From positions 62,001-126,000 of the forward strand of contig JAPLDP010000021.1 in assembly GCA_026391695.1 (NCBI GenBank): a DNA stretch of 64,000 nt, in the 5' to 3' direction. Of this stretch, positions 55,156 through 62,544 are shown piece after piece. This DNA is from Bacteroidota bacterium (lineage in GTDB: Bacteria; Bacteroidota; Bacteroidia; Bacteroidales; JAGONC01). Each line of letters begins with the position of its first letter. Positions within the stretch are counted from its first letter, which is position 1. Under the pieces are notes generated by a model. It saw only the letters and a program-made list of their open reading frames with translations, made no database searches and was not told where the DNA came from. Both the position numbers and the translations under genes were made by a program.

Positions 55156-55398
55156 TTTGAAGATTAAGCTCCGAATCCGAATAGTGTTTTTCCATTTCTT
55201 TAGCTGACGCTCTCTTTCAGAGGCTTTCTCTTTCGTGGAATACTCTTCAGTATATACAAGTTTCCAATCATTCACATACCCGGTGTATCCCTGATGGTTG
55301 GTATTATGTTTTTTAATCCTATCTTGAAGATTCGATGTATAGCCGATATAATATTTATCTTTTATTTTACTGTGAAGGATATAGAAGTAATAATTCAT
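55135..55398 (-). CDS. GIY-YIG endonuclease-domain protein ending in tRNA sequence
   Basis: Product of 87 residues. YYFYILHSKIKDKYYIGYTSNL holds the GIY-YIG-like core (YIL...YIG), followed by the conserved arginine and EEYSTKEKASERERQLKKWK. The last residues GSEHPD and the stop are encoded by the D-arm and anticodon arm of the tRNA remnant (55135-55155). Short GIY-YIG proteins of this kind are common in Bacteroidota and may be single-strand or homing-type nucleases. An inverted repeat AGGGTCA/TGACCCT (55399-55405, 55437-55443) lies just before the start. Activity and mobility are inference. Confidence 0.8.
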   Translation of the reverse strand: MNYYFYILHSKIKDKYYIGYTSNLQDRIKKHNTNHQGYTGYVNDWKLVYTEEYSTKEKASERERQLKKWKNTIRIRSLIFKGSEHPD

Positions 55399-55450
55399 AG
55401 GGTCATTTTTCTGTTAATTTATTTTTCGTTAAAGTGTGACCCTGTGAAAT

Positions 55451-55480
55451 AAAAAAGCCATCACAATTGATGGCTTTTTT
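55451..55480 (-). terminator. Bidirectional terminator after tRNA-Val
   Basis: Perfect 13-bp stem of AAAAAAGCCATCA and its complement with a CAAT loop gives a T-run in either direction. It lies 4 nt after the tRNA-Val 3' end. Confidence 0.88.
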
Positions 55481-55484
55481 GGTG

Positions 55485-55559
55485 TGGGAGTTACAGGATT
55501 CGAACCTGTGACCCTCTGCTTGTAAGGCAGATGCTCTGAACCAACTGAGCTAAACTCCC
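55485..55559 (-). tRNA. tRNA-Val (anticodon UAC)
   Basis: A 75-nt cloverleaf on the minus strand. The acceptor GGGAGTT pairs with AACTCCC, discriminator A. The TAGCTCAG D-arm is present, the anticodon arm TCTGC-CTTACAA-GCAGA has TAC at the anticodon, and the T-arm is ACAGG-TTCGAAT-CCTGT. CCA is not encoded. All arms pair, so it should be functional; part of it is duplicated in the remnant about 390 nt away. Confidence 0.95.
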
Positions 55560-55565
55560 ATAACA

Positions 55566-55600
55566 ATTTAAAATTTAAAATTGGAAATTTTAAATTTCAG
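55566..55600. repeat. Heptamer word array ATTTAAA
   Basis: Units ATTTAAA (x2), ATTGGAA, ATTTTAA, ATTTCAG lie between tRNA-Val and the end of the glutaryl-CoA dehydrogenase gene. AT-rich, so weaker evidence than the GC-richer arrays. Confidence 0.5.
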
Positions 55601-55655
55601 GGGGGCAAAGATAGTTATTAATTTGTAATAAGCAAACCGGATGACTTATTTACTG

Positions 55656-56837
55656 TTAACGAAAAGCTTCCAATCCGGTAATCTCATGCCCGGTTATTAG
55701 CAGGTGAATGTCGTGTGTACCTTCATAGGTGATGACCGACTCGAGGTTCATCATATGCCGCATCATAGGGAAATCATTGGTGATGCCCATAGCGCCAAGG
55801 ATCTGACGTGTTTCCCGGGCAATAGTCAGTGCCATGTGCACATTGTTGCGCTTTGCCATTGATATTTGCGCCGGCGTGACCTTCCCTTCATTTTGAAGCG
55901 TACCCAGCCTCCATGCCAGCAACTGTGCTTTTGTTATTTCGGTGAGTGCTTCGGCCAGTTTTTTCTGCTGCAGCTGCATGGCGCCGATAGGTTTCCCAAA
56001 CTGAATCCTTTCCTGCGAATAGCGCACTGCTGCATCATAACAATCCATGGCAGCGCCGATGGCACCCCAGGCTATGCCATAACGTGCCGAATTGAGGCAG
56101 CGCAAAGGCCCCTGTAATCCGACGGCAAGGGGCAGTATATTGCTCTTGAGGACGATGACATTGTCGAACACCATCTCGCCTGTAACCGATGCACGGAGTG
56201 ACCATTTACCATGTGTTTCAGGCGCCGTAAATCCCTTTTGTCCCTTTTCAACGATGAGTCCGCGGATGACATCCTGATCATCCTTAGCCCACACAATGCC
56301 GATGTCGGCAATGGCTGAGTTGGTGATCCACATTTTAGCGCCATTCAGGAGGTAATGGTCGCCTTTATCTTCTATCCTGGTGATCATGCTGCCCGGGTCG
56401 GAGCCGCAGTTGGGTTCGGTGAGCCCAAAGCAGCCAATGATCTCGCCGGTAGCCAGCCGCGGCAGGTATTTCATCTTCTGTTCCTCAGAGCCATAGGCAT
56501 ATATCGGGAACATGACCAGGGATGTCTGCACCGATGCCATCGACCGTATGCCTGAGTCGCCACGTTCCAGTTCCTGCATGATCAGGCCATAGGAGATATA
56601 ATCCAGCCCTGCGCCGCCATATTCCTGCGGAATAAAAGGACCAAAAGCACCCAACTCTCCCAATTCCTTCACCAGGTGGATTGGAAACTGGGCTTTCTCG
56701 CAATACTCCTCAATGACCGGAAGCACCGCCCTGTTAACCCAATCCCTGGCAGCGCTGCGGACAATTTTTTGTTCATCTGTTAAAAGATCATCGACCATAT
56801 AATGATCAGGTGCTGTAAATTGTGCGATCGTTGGCAT
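55656..56837 (-). CDS. Acyl-CoA dehydrogenase, glutaryl-CoA dehydrogenase type
   Basis: Product of 393 residues with the three acyl-CoA dehydrogenase domains. CFGLTEPNCGSDPGSMITR and the flavin-binding KMWITNSAIADI lie in the middle. The end, NLESVITYEGTHDIHLLITGHEITGLEAF with catalytic base E372, is typical of glutaryl-CoA dehydrogenase (decarboxylating, lysine/tryptophan degradation). No ETF or beta-oxidation genes are adjacent. A closely related short-chain acyl-CoA dehydrogenase is the alternative. Confidence 0.88.
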   Translation of the reverse strand: MPTIAQFTAPDHYMVDDLLTDEQKIVRSAARDWVNRAVLPVIEEYCEKAQFPIHLVKELGELGAFGPFIPQEYGGAGLDYISYGLIMQELERGDSGIRSMASVQTSLVMFPIYAYGSEEQKMKYLPRLATGEIIGCFGLTEPNCGSDPGSMITRIEDKGDHYLLNGAKMWITNSAIADIGIVWAKDDQDVIRGLIVEKGQKGFTAPETHGKWSLRASVTGEMVFDNVIVLKSNILPLAVGLQGPLRCLNSARYGIAWGAIGAAMDCYDAAVRYSQERIQFGKPIGAMQLQQKKLAEALTEITKAQLLAWRLGTLQNEGKVTPAQISMAKRNNVHMALTIARETRQILGAMGITNDFPMMRHMMNLESVITYEGTHDIHLLITGHEITGLEAFR

Positions 56838-56933
56838 AATAGGTTCAAATTGGAAATTGTGATTTTAATTTATCATAAATTTGAAAGAAAAAATTTATCC
56901 CCATTAAAGATAGTTATATACAAAAACACTATT

Positions 56934-57008
56934 ATGAAAAAATCAAAATATATCTTTTATTTCTTTCTGTCATTAGTGATTGGAGGGTGTTTATCAACAG
57001 AAAAATAA
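56934..57008 (+). CDS. Putative mini-lipoprotein, 24 residues
   Basis: MKKSKYIFYFFLSLVIGGCLSTEK is a complete lipoprotein signal peptide with lipobox ending at C19 and then stop after five more residues. It is far shorter than ordinary lipoproteins, although entericidin-like peptides are also tiny. Either it is a small lipopeptide or the surviving start of a decayed lipoprotein gene. No remaining coding sequence is obvious in the AT-rich 214 nt that follow. Confidence 0.4.
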   Translation: MKKSKYIFYFFLSLVIGGCLSTEK

Positions 57009-57130
57009 CTGGCAAATAACTGCGAATAGCACATCAAAATATTATTTAGCCGTTGTAGTTGATTAGAATATTAGAGTTTATTTATTTTTCATTTGTTTTT
57101 TTTGATAAAACAGATTATATTGCGACGATA

Positions 57131-57138
57131 TATATTTG
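57131..57138 (+). promoter_or_regulatory. -7 element of the GH3 gene
   Basis: TATATTTG is an exact TAnnTTTG match; the leader of about 80 nt would contain the hairpin at 57185-57211. Confidence 0.45.
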
Positions 57139-57184
57139 TTCAATAAATATGGGTTTCTGCTGTTTGAAGGATTAATTATAAATA

Positions 57185-57211
57185 GATGTCATCTCTCCAA
57201 GAGATGCCATC
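57185..57211. repeat. GATGYCATCTCT palindrome in the GH3 leader
   Basis: Arms GATGTCATCTCT and AGAGATGCCATC pair along 12 bp with one G-U around CCA, ending 11 nt before the GH3 start. Same word family as 55057-55081, 59418-59451 and 59471-59501. Confidence 0.65.
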
Positions 57212-57222
57212 CGTGAAAAGAT

Positions 57223-59415
57223 ATGACATCCATGATAAAAACCCCTTTTATGCTCCATGTTACACTGTTATTAATTCTTTTCCCTTTTTTTGTTGGATGG
57301 TGGCATCCAACAGAAAAACCTTCAGAATACGAATTTAAGGATCCTGCTTTACCTCTTGACGTCAGGATCAACGACCTGATATCCAGGCTTACGCTGGAGC
57401 AGAAAGCGTCGATGATGCTTTACAACAGTCCAGCTATCGACAACCTGGGCATTCCGGCCTACAACTGGTGGAATGAATGTCTGCATGGTGTAGCCAGGGC
57501 TGGCAAAGCCACGGTGTTCCCTCAGGCTATAGGGTTGGCCGCCACGTTCGATGACAGTCTCATTTACCGCGTGGCAGCGGTGATTTCGAGCGAAGCCCGC
57601 GCCAAGTTTAATGTGGCAGCAGCGAAAAACAACCGTGCCCAATATGCGGGGCTGAGCTTCTGGGCGCCCAACATCAATATTTTCCGCGATCCACGCTGGG
57701 GAAGGGGACAGGAGACCTATGGTGAAGACCCATTTTTGACATCCCGCCTGGGTGTGGCCTTTGTCAGGGGATTGCAGGGTGAGGATCCCAAGTATCTGAA
57801 AGCGGCCGCCTGCGCCAAACATTTTGCCGTCCACAGCGGTCCTGAGAATATACGTCATAAGTTCAATGCACTCCCTGAGGAAAGAGATTTCAGAGAGACC
57901 TACCTGCTGGCATTTAAGTCACTCGTGGATGCCAAAGTCGAAGCAGTCATGTGCGCCTATAACAGGCTTTATGACCTGCCCTGCTGTGGTAGCCCTTATC
58001 TTCTTTATGATATCCTGCGTAAGGAGTGGAGTTTTAAAGGCCATATCGTCTCCGATTGCTGGGCTCCCGATGACTTCTTTAAAACACATAAAGTAGTCAA
58101 AACCGAGGTGGAAGCTGCTGCCATGGCTGCCAATGCCGGTGTCAACCTCAATTGCGGGTATACTTATAAAGTTCTGCCGGATGCTGTGAAACAGGGATTG
58201 GTCACTGAAAACACCATTGATTCAATACTCAGGCCATTGCTGAGAACCCGTTTCAGGCTCGGTCTCTTCGATCCGGACTCATTGAATCCTTATTCGGCGA
58301 TTGATCCTGCTATTGTCGATTGCGATAAACACCGGCAGCTGGCCTATGAAGCTGCCGCCAAATCCATCGTCCTGCTCAAAAACAACGGCATCCTGCCCCT
58401 GCGCGGCGATACGCTGAAAAAGATATATGTCACCGGTCCCACAGCCACCGACGTGTTTGCACTCGTCGGTAACTATAACGGATGGTCGGGTAACATGGTG
58501 ACATTCCTCGAAGGCATCACGCAACGGGTGGATGCAGGGACGATCGTCGACTATTTGCAGGGATGCCGGCTGTATGCAAAAAAAGACCACTACTATGGTT
58601 TCTGGGAAGCCCGGATGGCTGATGTGACCATTGCCTTCATGGGCCTCACCCGAATGCTGGAAGGTGAGGAGGGTGAAGCCATCATGACCAGAACAGGTGG
58701 CGACAGGCCCGACATTGCACTGCCTGAAAACCAGGTGGAGTTCATTCGTCAGATGAGAGACAAGATAAAAGACAAACCCCTGATCGTCGTTCTCACCGGT
58801 GGCAGTGCAGTCGCCATTCCCGAGATACTTCAGCTCGCCGATGCCGTATTGATGGCCTGGTATCCCGGCGAAGAGGGTGGCACTGCCCTCGCTGATGTCC
58901 TTTTTGGAGATGTGAATCCCTCCGGCCGCCTGCCGGTCACATTTTACCGGTCGGTAAAAGACCTTCCTCCTTTCGATGACTACCGCATGCAGGGAAGGAC
59001 ATACCGCTATTTCATAGGTAAACCTGAATTTGAATTTGGCTTTGGGCTGAGCTATACAACATTTGACTATAAGAATGCAAATACCGACAGGACGGAAGTG
59101 ACCGGAAATGACTTCATCAATCTGAATGTCATCCTGTCAAATTCAGGTAAATATGACGGAGAGGAGGTGATACAGGTCTATGGTAAAAAGATCGATCCTG
59201 TTTTTTTCCGGCCTGTGAAAACACTCATCGGATTTCAGCGCGTAAACATCAGGAAAGGGGAAATCAAAGAGGTAGTCATTCCACTGGATATTTCAAAATT
59301 ATCGTACTGGGATGTTGAAGCTCAGCAATATGCCGTTGAGCCGGGGAAATATGAGGTGCAGATAGGAGCATCCTCAGCCGACATCAGGTTAAGGACTGAG
59401 ATAAATATCAGGTAA
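57223..59415 (+). CDS. Glycoside hydrolase family 3 protein, beta-xylosidase-like
   Basis: Product of 730 residues (727 if the ATG at 57232 is used, which gives a normal signal peptide LHVTLLLILFPFFVG). The GH3 catalytic domain carries QKASMMLYNSPAIDNLGIPAYNWWNECLHGVARAG, NIFRDPRWGRGQETYGEDP, CAKHFAVHSGPE and the nucleophile D278 in HIVSDCWAPDDFF. The GH3_C domain and a fibronectin type III-like end (GEEVIQVYGK) follow. WWNECLHGVA and DCWA are typical of the xylosidase/arabinosidase branch. It should act in the periplasm on xylan-type oligosaccharides. No SusCD pair is adjacent. Confidence 0.9.
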   Translation: MTSMIKTPFMLHVTLLLILFPFFVGWWHPTEKPSEYEFKDPALPLDVRINDLISRLTLEQKASMMLYNSPAIDNLGIPAYNWWNECLHGVARAGKATVFPQAIGLAATFDDSLIYRVAAVISSEARAKFNVAAAKNNRAQYAGLSFWAPNINIFRDPRWGRGQETYGEDPFLTSRLGVAFVRGLQGEDPKYLKAAACAKHFAVHSGPENIRHKFNALPEERDFRETYLLAFKSLVDAKVEAVMCAYNRLYDLPCCGSPYLLYDILRKEWSFKGHIVSDCWAPDDFFKTHKVVKTEVEAAAMAANAGVNLNCGYTYKVLPDAVKQGLVTENTIDSILRPLLRTRFRLGLFDPDSLNPYSAIDPAIVDCDKHRQLAYEAAAKSIVLLKNNGILPLRGDTLKKIYVTGPTATDVFALVGNYNGWSGNMVTFLEGITQRVDAGTIVDYLQGCRLYAKKDHYYGFWEARMADVTIAFMGLTRMLEGEEGEAIMTRTGGDRPDIALPENQVEFIRQMRDKIKDKPLIVVLTGGSAVAIPEILQLADAVLMAWYPGEEGGTALADVLFGDVNPSGRLPVTFYRSVKDLPPFDDYRMQGRTYRYFIGKPEFEFGFGLSYTTFDYKNANTDRTEVTGNDFINLNVILSNSGKYDGEEVIQVYGKKIDPVFFRPVKTLIGFQRVNIRKGEIKEVVIPLDISKLSYWDVEAQQYAVEPGKYEVQIGASSADIRLRTEINIR

Positions 59416-59417
59416 AA

Positions 59418-59451
59418 ACGGATGCCATCTTTTATAAAAGATGGCATCCGT
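59418..59451. repeat. Perfect 34-nt palindrome after the GH3 stop
   Basis: The left half ACGGATGCCATCTTTTA is followed directly by its complement, starting 3 nt after the stop codon. It may serve as terminator or be a repeat copy; the GATGCCATC core recurs before the gene. Confidence 0.8.
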
Positions 59452-59470
59452 GCTCTAAAAGCTTTGTTCA

Positions 59471-59501
59471 CGGATATTATCTCTGTGAGAGATGCCATCC
59501 G
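59471..59501. repeat. Imperfect palindrome, GATGCCATC family
   Basis: CGGATATTATCTCT and AGAGATGCCATCCG arms (11 of 14 pair) around GTG lie 9 nt past the stop of the convergent WYL gene. Confidence 0.6.
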
Positions 59502-59509
59502 TACGTTTT

Positions 59510-60520
59510 TTATTCGGTTTTGTATTGTTGGAATGCTTTTTCCAGCCCATCACGGATGGTCTTCACTAGACCTTCCGGCTCTAGCACTTTCACCGCAGAT
59601 CCCCACCCCCAGATAAAATTGATAAGTTCCGACGTCAGTGCGACATTTAATTTAATGATCACCCGTTCATCGTTCTCTTCAATGATTTCCTGCGACTCAT
59701 GCAACGGCTGTGTGATGAGATACTGTGCTTCCGGTTTATTAAATGACAGCAACACCTTACTTGGAACAGGCGGTGTGGCAAAGACGCCGATGGTGTGCCT
59801 GAAAAACTCTTCCGGGCTGAATCCGCTTGCCACATAATCCTTTTCCATGTTTTTTTCAATCGACATGATCCTGTCAAATCCATAAATCCTGATATCCTTA
59901 AATTCATCATGCAATCCTACAAGGTACCACCGGTTCCTGTATTCCTTCAGCAAATAGGGATGTATGACATGCGTATGTGAATGGTCAGAATAGAACGACT
60001 GATACCGGATGTTGACCACCTGTTGCGCCTTGATCATGGTGATCAGTTCTTCGAGGTACTCGCTGCCTTTCACAAAAGGCACCTTCTCCAGGTCAATGAA
60101 GTCAAGCGGCTCTTTATCCTTCTCTATGCGACGAATATTTACAATGTCGATGACCTTCTGCACATTGCCCGAATATTTGCTGAACAGCTCAACATTCTTG
60201 AACTGGTTGAGGATGGCTGCGGCAAATTTCAGTGATTCCATCTCATCACTGTTGATGGGCAAAGCATCGATGGAATAGCCCGGATCTTCATAATAATAGG
60301 CCCTTTTGATCCTGTCGTAACGGATGGGTGCATTATAGCCTAGGTGCCGGTCGTAGCGCATGGCATTGATATCGCCTGCAATAGTCCTGCTGCCAAGCGG
60401 ATGGATGTCAAGCGCATTCTCACACGCAGCGATGAGCTGCTCTTTTGTGACATAGGAATAATCGAGGAGACATCGGTTGATGACCCTGTACCTGATAAGT
60501 GCTTCCTTGTTCTTAGGCAT
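59510..60520 (-). CDS. WYL-domain transcriptional regulator
   Basis: Product of 336 residues. The N-terminal winged helix is at about 1-75 (RYRVINRCLLDYSYVTKEQLIAACE, SRTIAGDINAMRYDRHLGY), the WYL domain at about 150-230 (VVNIRYQSFYSDHSHTH, YRNRWYLVGLHDEFKDIRIYGFDRI), and a C-terminal extension follows. WYL proteins bind nucleic acid or nucleotide ligands and control DNA repair or phage-defence genes in several bacteria. It is divergent from the AAA ATPase gene, with an inverted repeat between. Confidence 0.9.
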   Translation of the reverse strand: MPKNKEALIRYRVINRCLLDYSYVTKEQLIAACENALDIHPLGSRTIAGDINAMRYDRHLGYNAPIRYDRIKRAYYYEDPGYSIDALPINSDEMESLKFAAAILNQFKNVELFSKYSGNVQKVIDIVNIRRIEKDKEPLDFIDLEKVPFVKGSEYLEELITMIKAQQVVNIRYQSFYSDHSHTHVIHPYLLKEYRNRWYLVGLHDEFKDIRIYGFDRIMSIEKNMEKDYVASGFSPEEFFRHTIGVFATPPVPSKVLLSFNKPEAQYLITQPLHESQEIIEENDERVIIKLNVALTSELINFIWGWGSAVKVLEPEGLVKTIRDGLEKAFQQYKTE

Positions 60521-60557
60521 GATAAATTTTTTTTGCTTTTTCTGAAACCTGCACCAT

Positions 60558-60576
60558 AATGCAGATTCACTGCATT
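60558..60576. promoter_or_regulatory. Candidate operator between WYL regulator and AAA ATPase
   Basis: AATGCAG and CTGCATT arms (7 bp, perfect) around ATTCA lie in the 88-nt gap of the divergent pair. This is the place and form expected for an autoregulatory site; no binding data. Confidence 0.45.
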
Positions 60577-60608
60577 GCCGGCGTGTAATATTGCATCAGA
60601 TTAAAAAA

Positions 60609-62267
60609 ATGAATATGTATACTAACAGTAAAATTAAGGACGACAATTTAACAAAAAATCTCGACAATGTGTATTTGAGAGCTGAAAATTCACAGCTCAA
60701 CCTGTCATCATTTAAAGATGTGAAAGATGATCTTGAAAAGTTGACCGGTCTCCTTCATTGCAGTGAAACCCAAGCTATTTTATTTTCGATCATCTTTGGA
60801 AAAAGCTTTCATAACAATTGGGTGACCATCGATGATATTGCAGAGTTCCTGAATTGCAGCCCGATAAAAGCTGCTGCATGTTTCAATGATTTGCTTCAGC
60901 TTCAGAAATTACGGCTCATCCGCAGGGAAAGAGACAGCCGGATGGAAGGCCTGAGTTCCCTCCGGTTTTACATCACACAGGATGTGTTTGAAGCGATGTT
61001 CAGAAACGATGGCCTTAAAACCCCTGACATGAGTAATCTTGACGTTGTTGCGTTACTTGCCCGAATACGTGAAATCATCGAGGAAAGAAGCAATAATACG
61101 TTGACTTCAATTGAAATGGAGGAGGATATCGAACACATGCTTGACGCCAACAAAGAAAACAACCTCGTCAGGCAGCTGGATAATTATAAACTCCCGCCTG
61201 AAGATAAATTCCTCCTCCTTTATATGTGTTATGAAGCCCTCAGAGGATACCCGGAAGTCGATCTGGGTTCAGCCAGCAACGAACTTTTCAGCAGCACCAG
61301 AGTGAAATTTGAGATGCACAAAGCCCTGGTCAGAGGAACAAGCCTGCTGATAAAATACGACCTCGTAAAACTCGAAGACGGATTGTTCCGCAACGACAGA
61401 AGCGTGTTACTGACTAAAAAAGCCATGGATTTATTATTTGATGAAGAACTGGATATTGTAAAAAAGAAAGTGCAGAAGGACCTAATCTCTCCTGATGCCA
61501 TTGAAGAGAAGCGGCTCTTCTTTGCTCCGGCTTTGCAGCGTGACCTGGATGACCTGACGCGTATTCTGATGAGAGAACAGTTTTGTGAAGTACAGATGCG
61601 TCTTGAAGGATATCACATGCATAAAGGTGTTGCCATCCTTTTTCACGGAGATCCCGGTACCGGCAAGACTGAATCGGTGTACCAGATCGCAAAGAAAACC
61701 GGCCGGCCGCTGATGATGGTCGACATCAGCCAAACCAAAAGCCTGTGGTATGGTGAGTCGGAAAAGCGTGTGAAAGGTATCTTCGACCAGTATGCTTCAC
61801 TGGTCAACGACAGTGAAGTGACGCCTGTACTTGTCTTCAACGAAGCTGATGCCGTCCTGTCGCACCGCACTGAAAACAAGACCTCAGCCGTGGACCAGAC
61901 AGAAAATGCCATACAGAACATCATCCTGAATGAACTCGATAACCTCAACGGCATACTGATTGCCACCACCAATCTTGCCGGTAACCTCGATAAAGCCTTT
62001 GAACGCCGGTTCCTGTATAAAATCCGGTTTGAGCGGCCTTCGTGTGAAGCCATGTCCGCTATATGGAAAGATAAAGTTCCCGATCTGATAGATGAAGAAT
62101 CTCTATTTCTTGCCGGCAACTTTCCTCTCACCGGAGGACAGATCGACAACGTAGCCCGGAAATACCTGCTGCGCCAGATACTCAACGGCTCAGCGCCTGA
62201 TATTGAAGAGCTTGCAAAGTTCTGCCGCGAAGAGACTCTTGAGTTCACCCGAAAGATCGGATTCTGA
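60609..62267 (+). CDS. AAA+ ATPase with N-terminal winged-helix region
   Basis: From ATG 60609 the product is 552 residues. About 1-300 is helical and includes a winged-helix-like segment (WVTIDDIAEFLNCSPIKAAACFNDLLQLQKLRLIRRE). The AAA+ module is at about 310-500, with Walker A GDPGTGKT (K353), Walker B LVFNEAD (N411-E412, an Asn where Asp is usual, though seen in this ATPase subgroup) and the ARG finger region FERRFLYKIRFERP. It probably remodels a protein partner that is not identifiable here. Pairing with a divergent WYL regulator suggests stress or defence control, which is inference. Confidence 0.85.
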   Translation: MNMYTNSKIKDDNLTKNLDNVYLRAENSQLNLSSFKDVKDDLEKLTGLLHCSETQAILFSIIFGKSFHNNWVTIDDIAEFLNCSPIKAAACFNDLLQLQKLRLIRRERDSRMEGLSSLRFYITQDVFEAMFRNDGLKTPDMSNLDVVALLARIREIIEERSNNTLTSIEMEEDIEHMLDANKENNLVRQLDNYKLPPEDKFLLLYMCYEALRGYPEVDLGSASNELFSSTRVKFEMHKALVRGTSLLIKYDLVKLEDGLFRNDRSVLLTKKAMDLLFDEELDIVKKKVQKDLISPDAIEEKRLFFAPALQRDLDDLTRILMREQFCEVQMRLEGYHMHKGVAILFHGDPGTGKTESVYQIAKKTGRPLMMVDISQTKSLWYGESEKRVKGIFDQYASLVNDSEVTPVLVFNEADAVLSHRTENKTSAVDQTENAIQNIILNELDNLNGILIATTNLAGNLDKAFERRFLYKIRFERPSCEAMSAIWKDKVPDLIDEESLFLAGNFPLTGGQIDNVARKYLLRQILNGSAPDIEELAKFCREETLEFTRKIGF

Positions 62268-62301
62268 TATTAACTAATGCCATGAAATACAATATCATTT
62301 T

Positions 62302-62373
62302 ACCACAATTGGCACAATAGGTCACAATAGGATTAGCAATAGGACTACTGTGCCCTAATGTGTCTATTGTGGT
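62302..62373. repeat. CACAATAG-rich imperfect palindrome
   Basis: Outer arms ACCACAAT (62302-62309) and ATTGTGGT (62366-62373) enclose several CAATAGG/CACAATAG words. It starts 34 nt after the AAA ATPase stop. The unit spacing is 9-12 nt, not 7. Confidence 0.55.
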
Positions 62374-62429
62374 TTTATAGAAAAGGGTCTTCGCAGAGAA
62401 GCGTACTTTTAAGATATCGAGGGTGAATA

Positions 62430-62484
62430 ACTCCGTCCTTCAGGGCGGAGTCAAAAAAGACAACACCAAACCGGGCTTTAGCCC
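62430..62484. repeat. REP-like paired hairpins
   Basis: ACTCCGTCC/GGGCGGAGT arms (one G-U) with a TTCA loop (62430-62451) are followed by GGGCT-TT-AGCCC (62473-62484). They resemble the paired hairpins moved by Y1 (TnpA-REP) transposases; no such transposase is in the window. Confidence 0.55.
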
Positions 62485-62533
62485 AAAACCTTTTGTGATG
62501 AACCAGGTTTCTGTTATGCTAATTGCAAAGTAA

Positions 62534-62539
62534 AAGGAG
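62534..62539 (+). promoter_or_regulatory. Unusual Shine-Dalgarno sequence
   Basis: AAGGAG lies 5 nt before ATG 62545. Bacteroidota genes rarely use such sites and most genes here lack one, hinting that the following gene is of foreign origin. Confidence 0.45.
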
Positions 62540-62544
62540 ATTAT

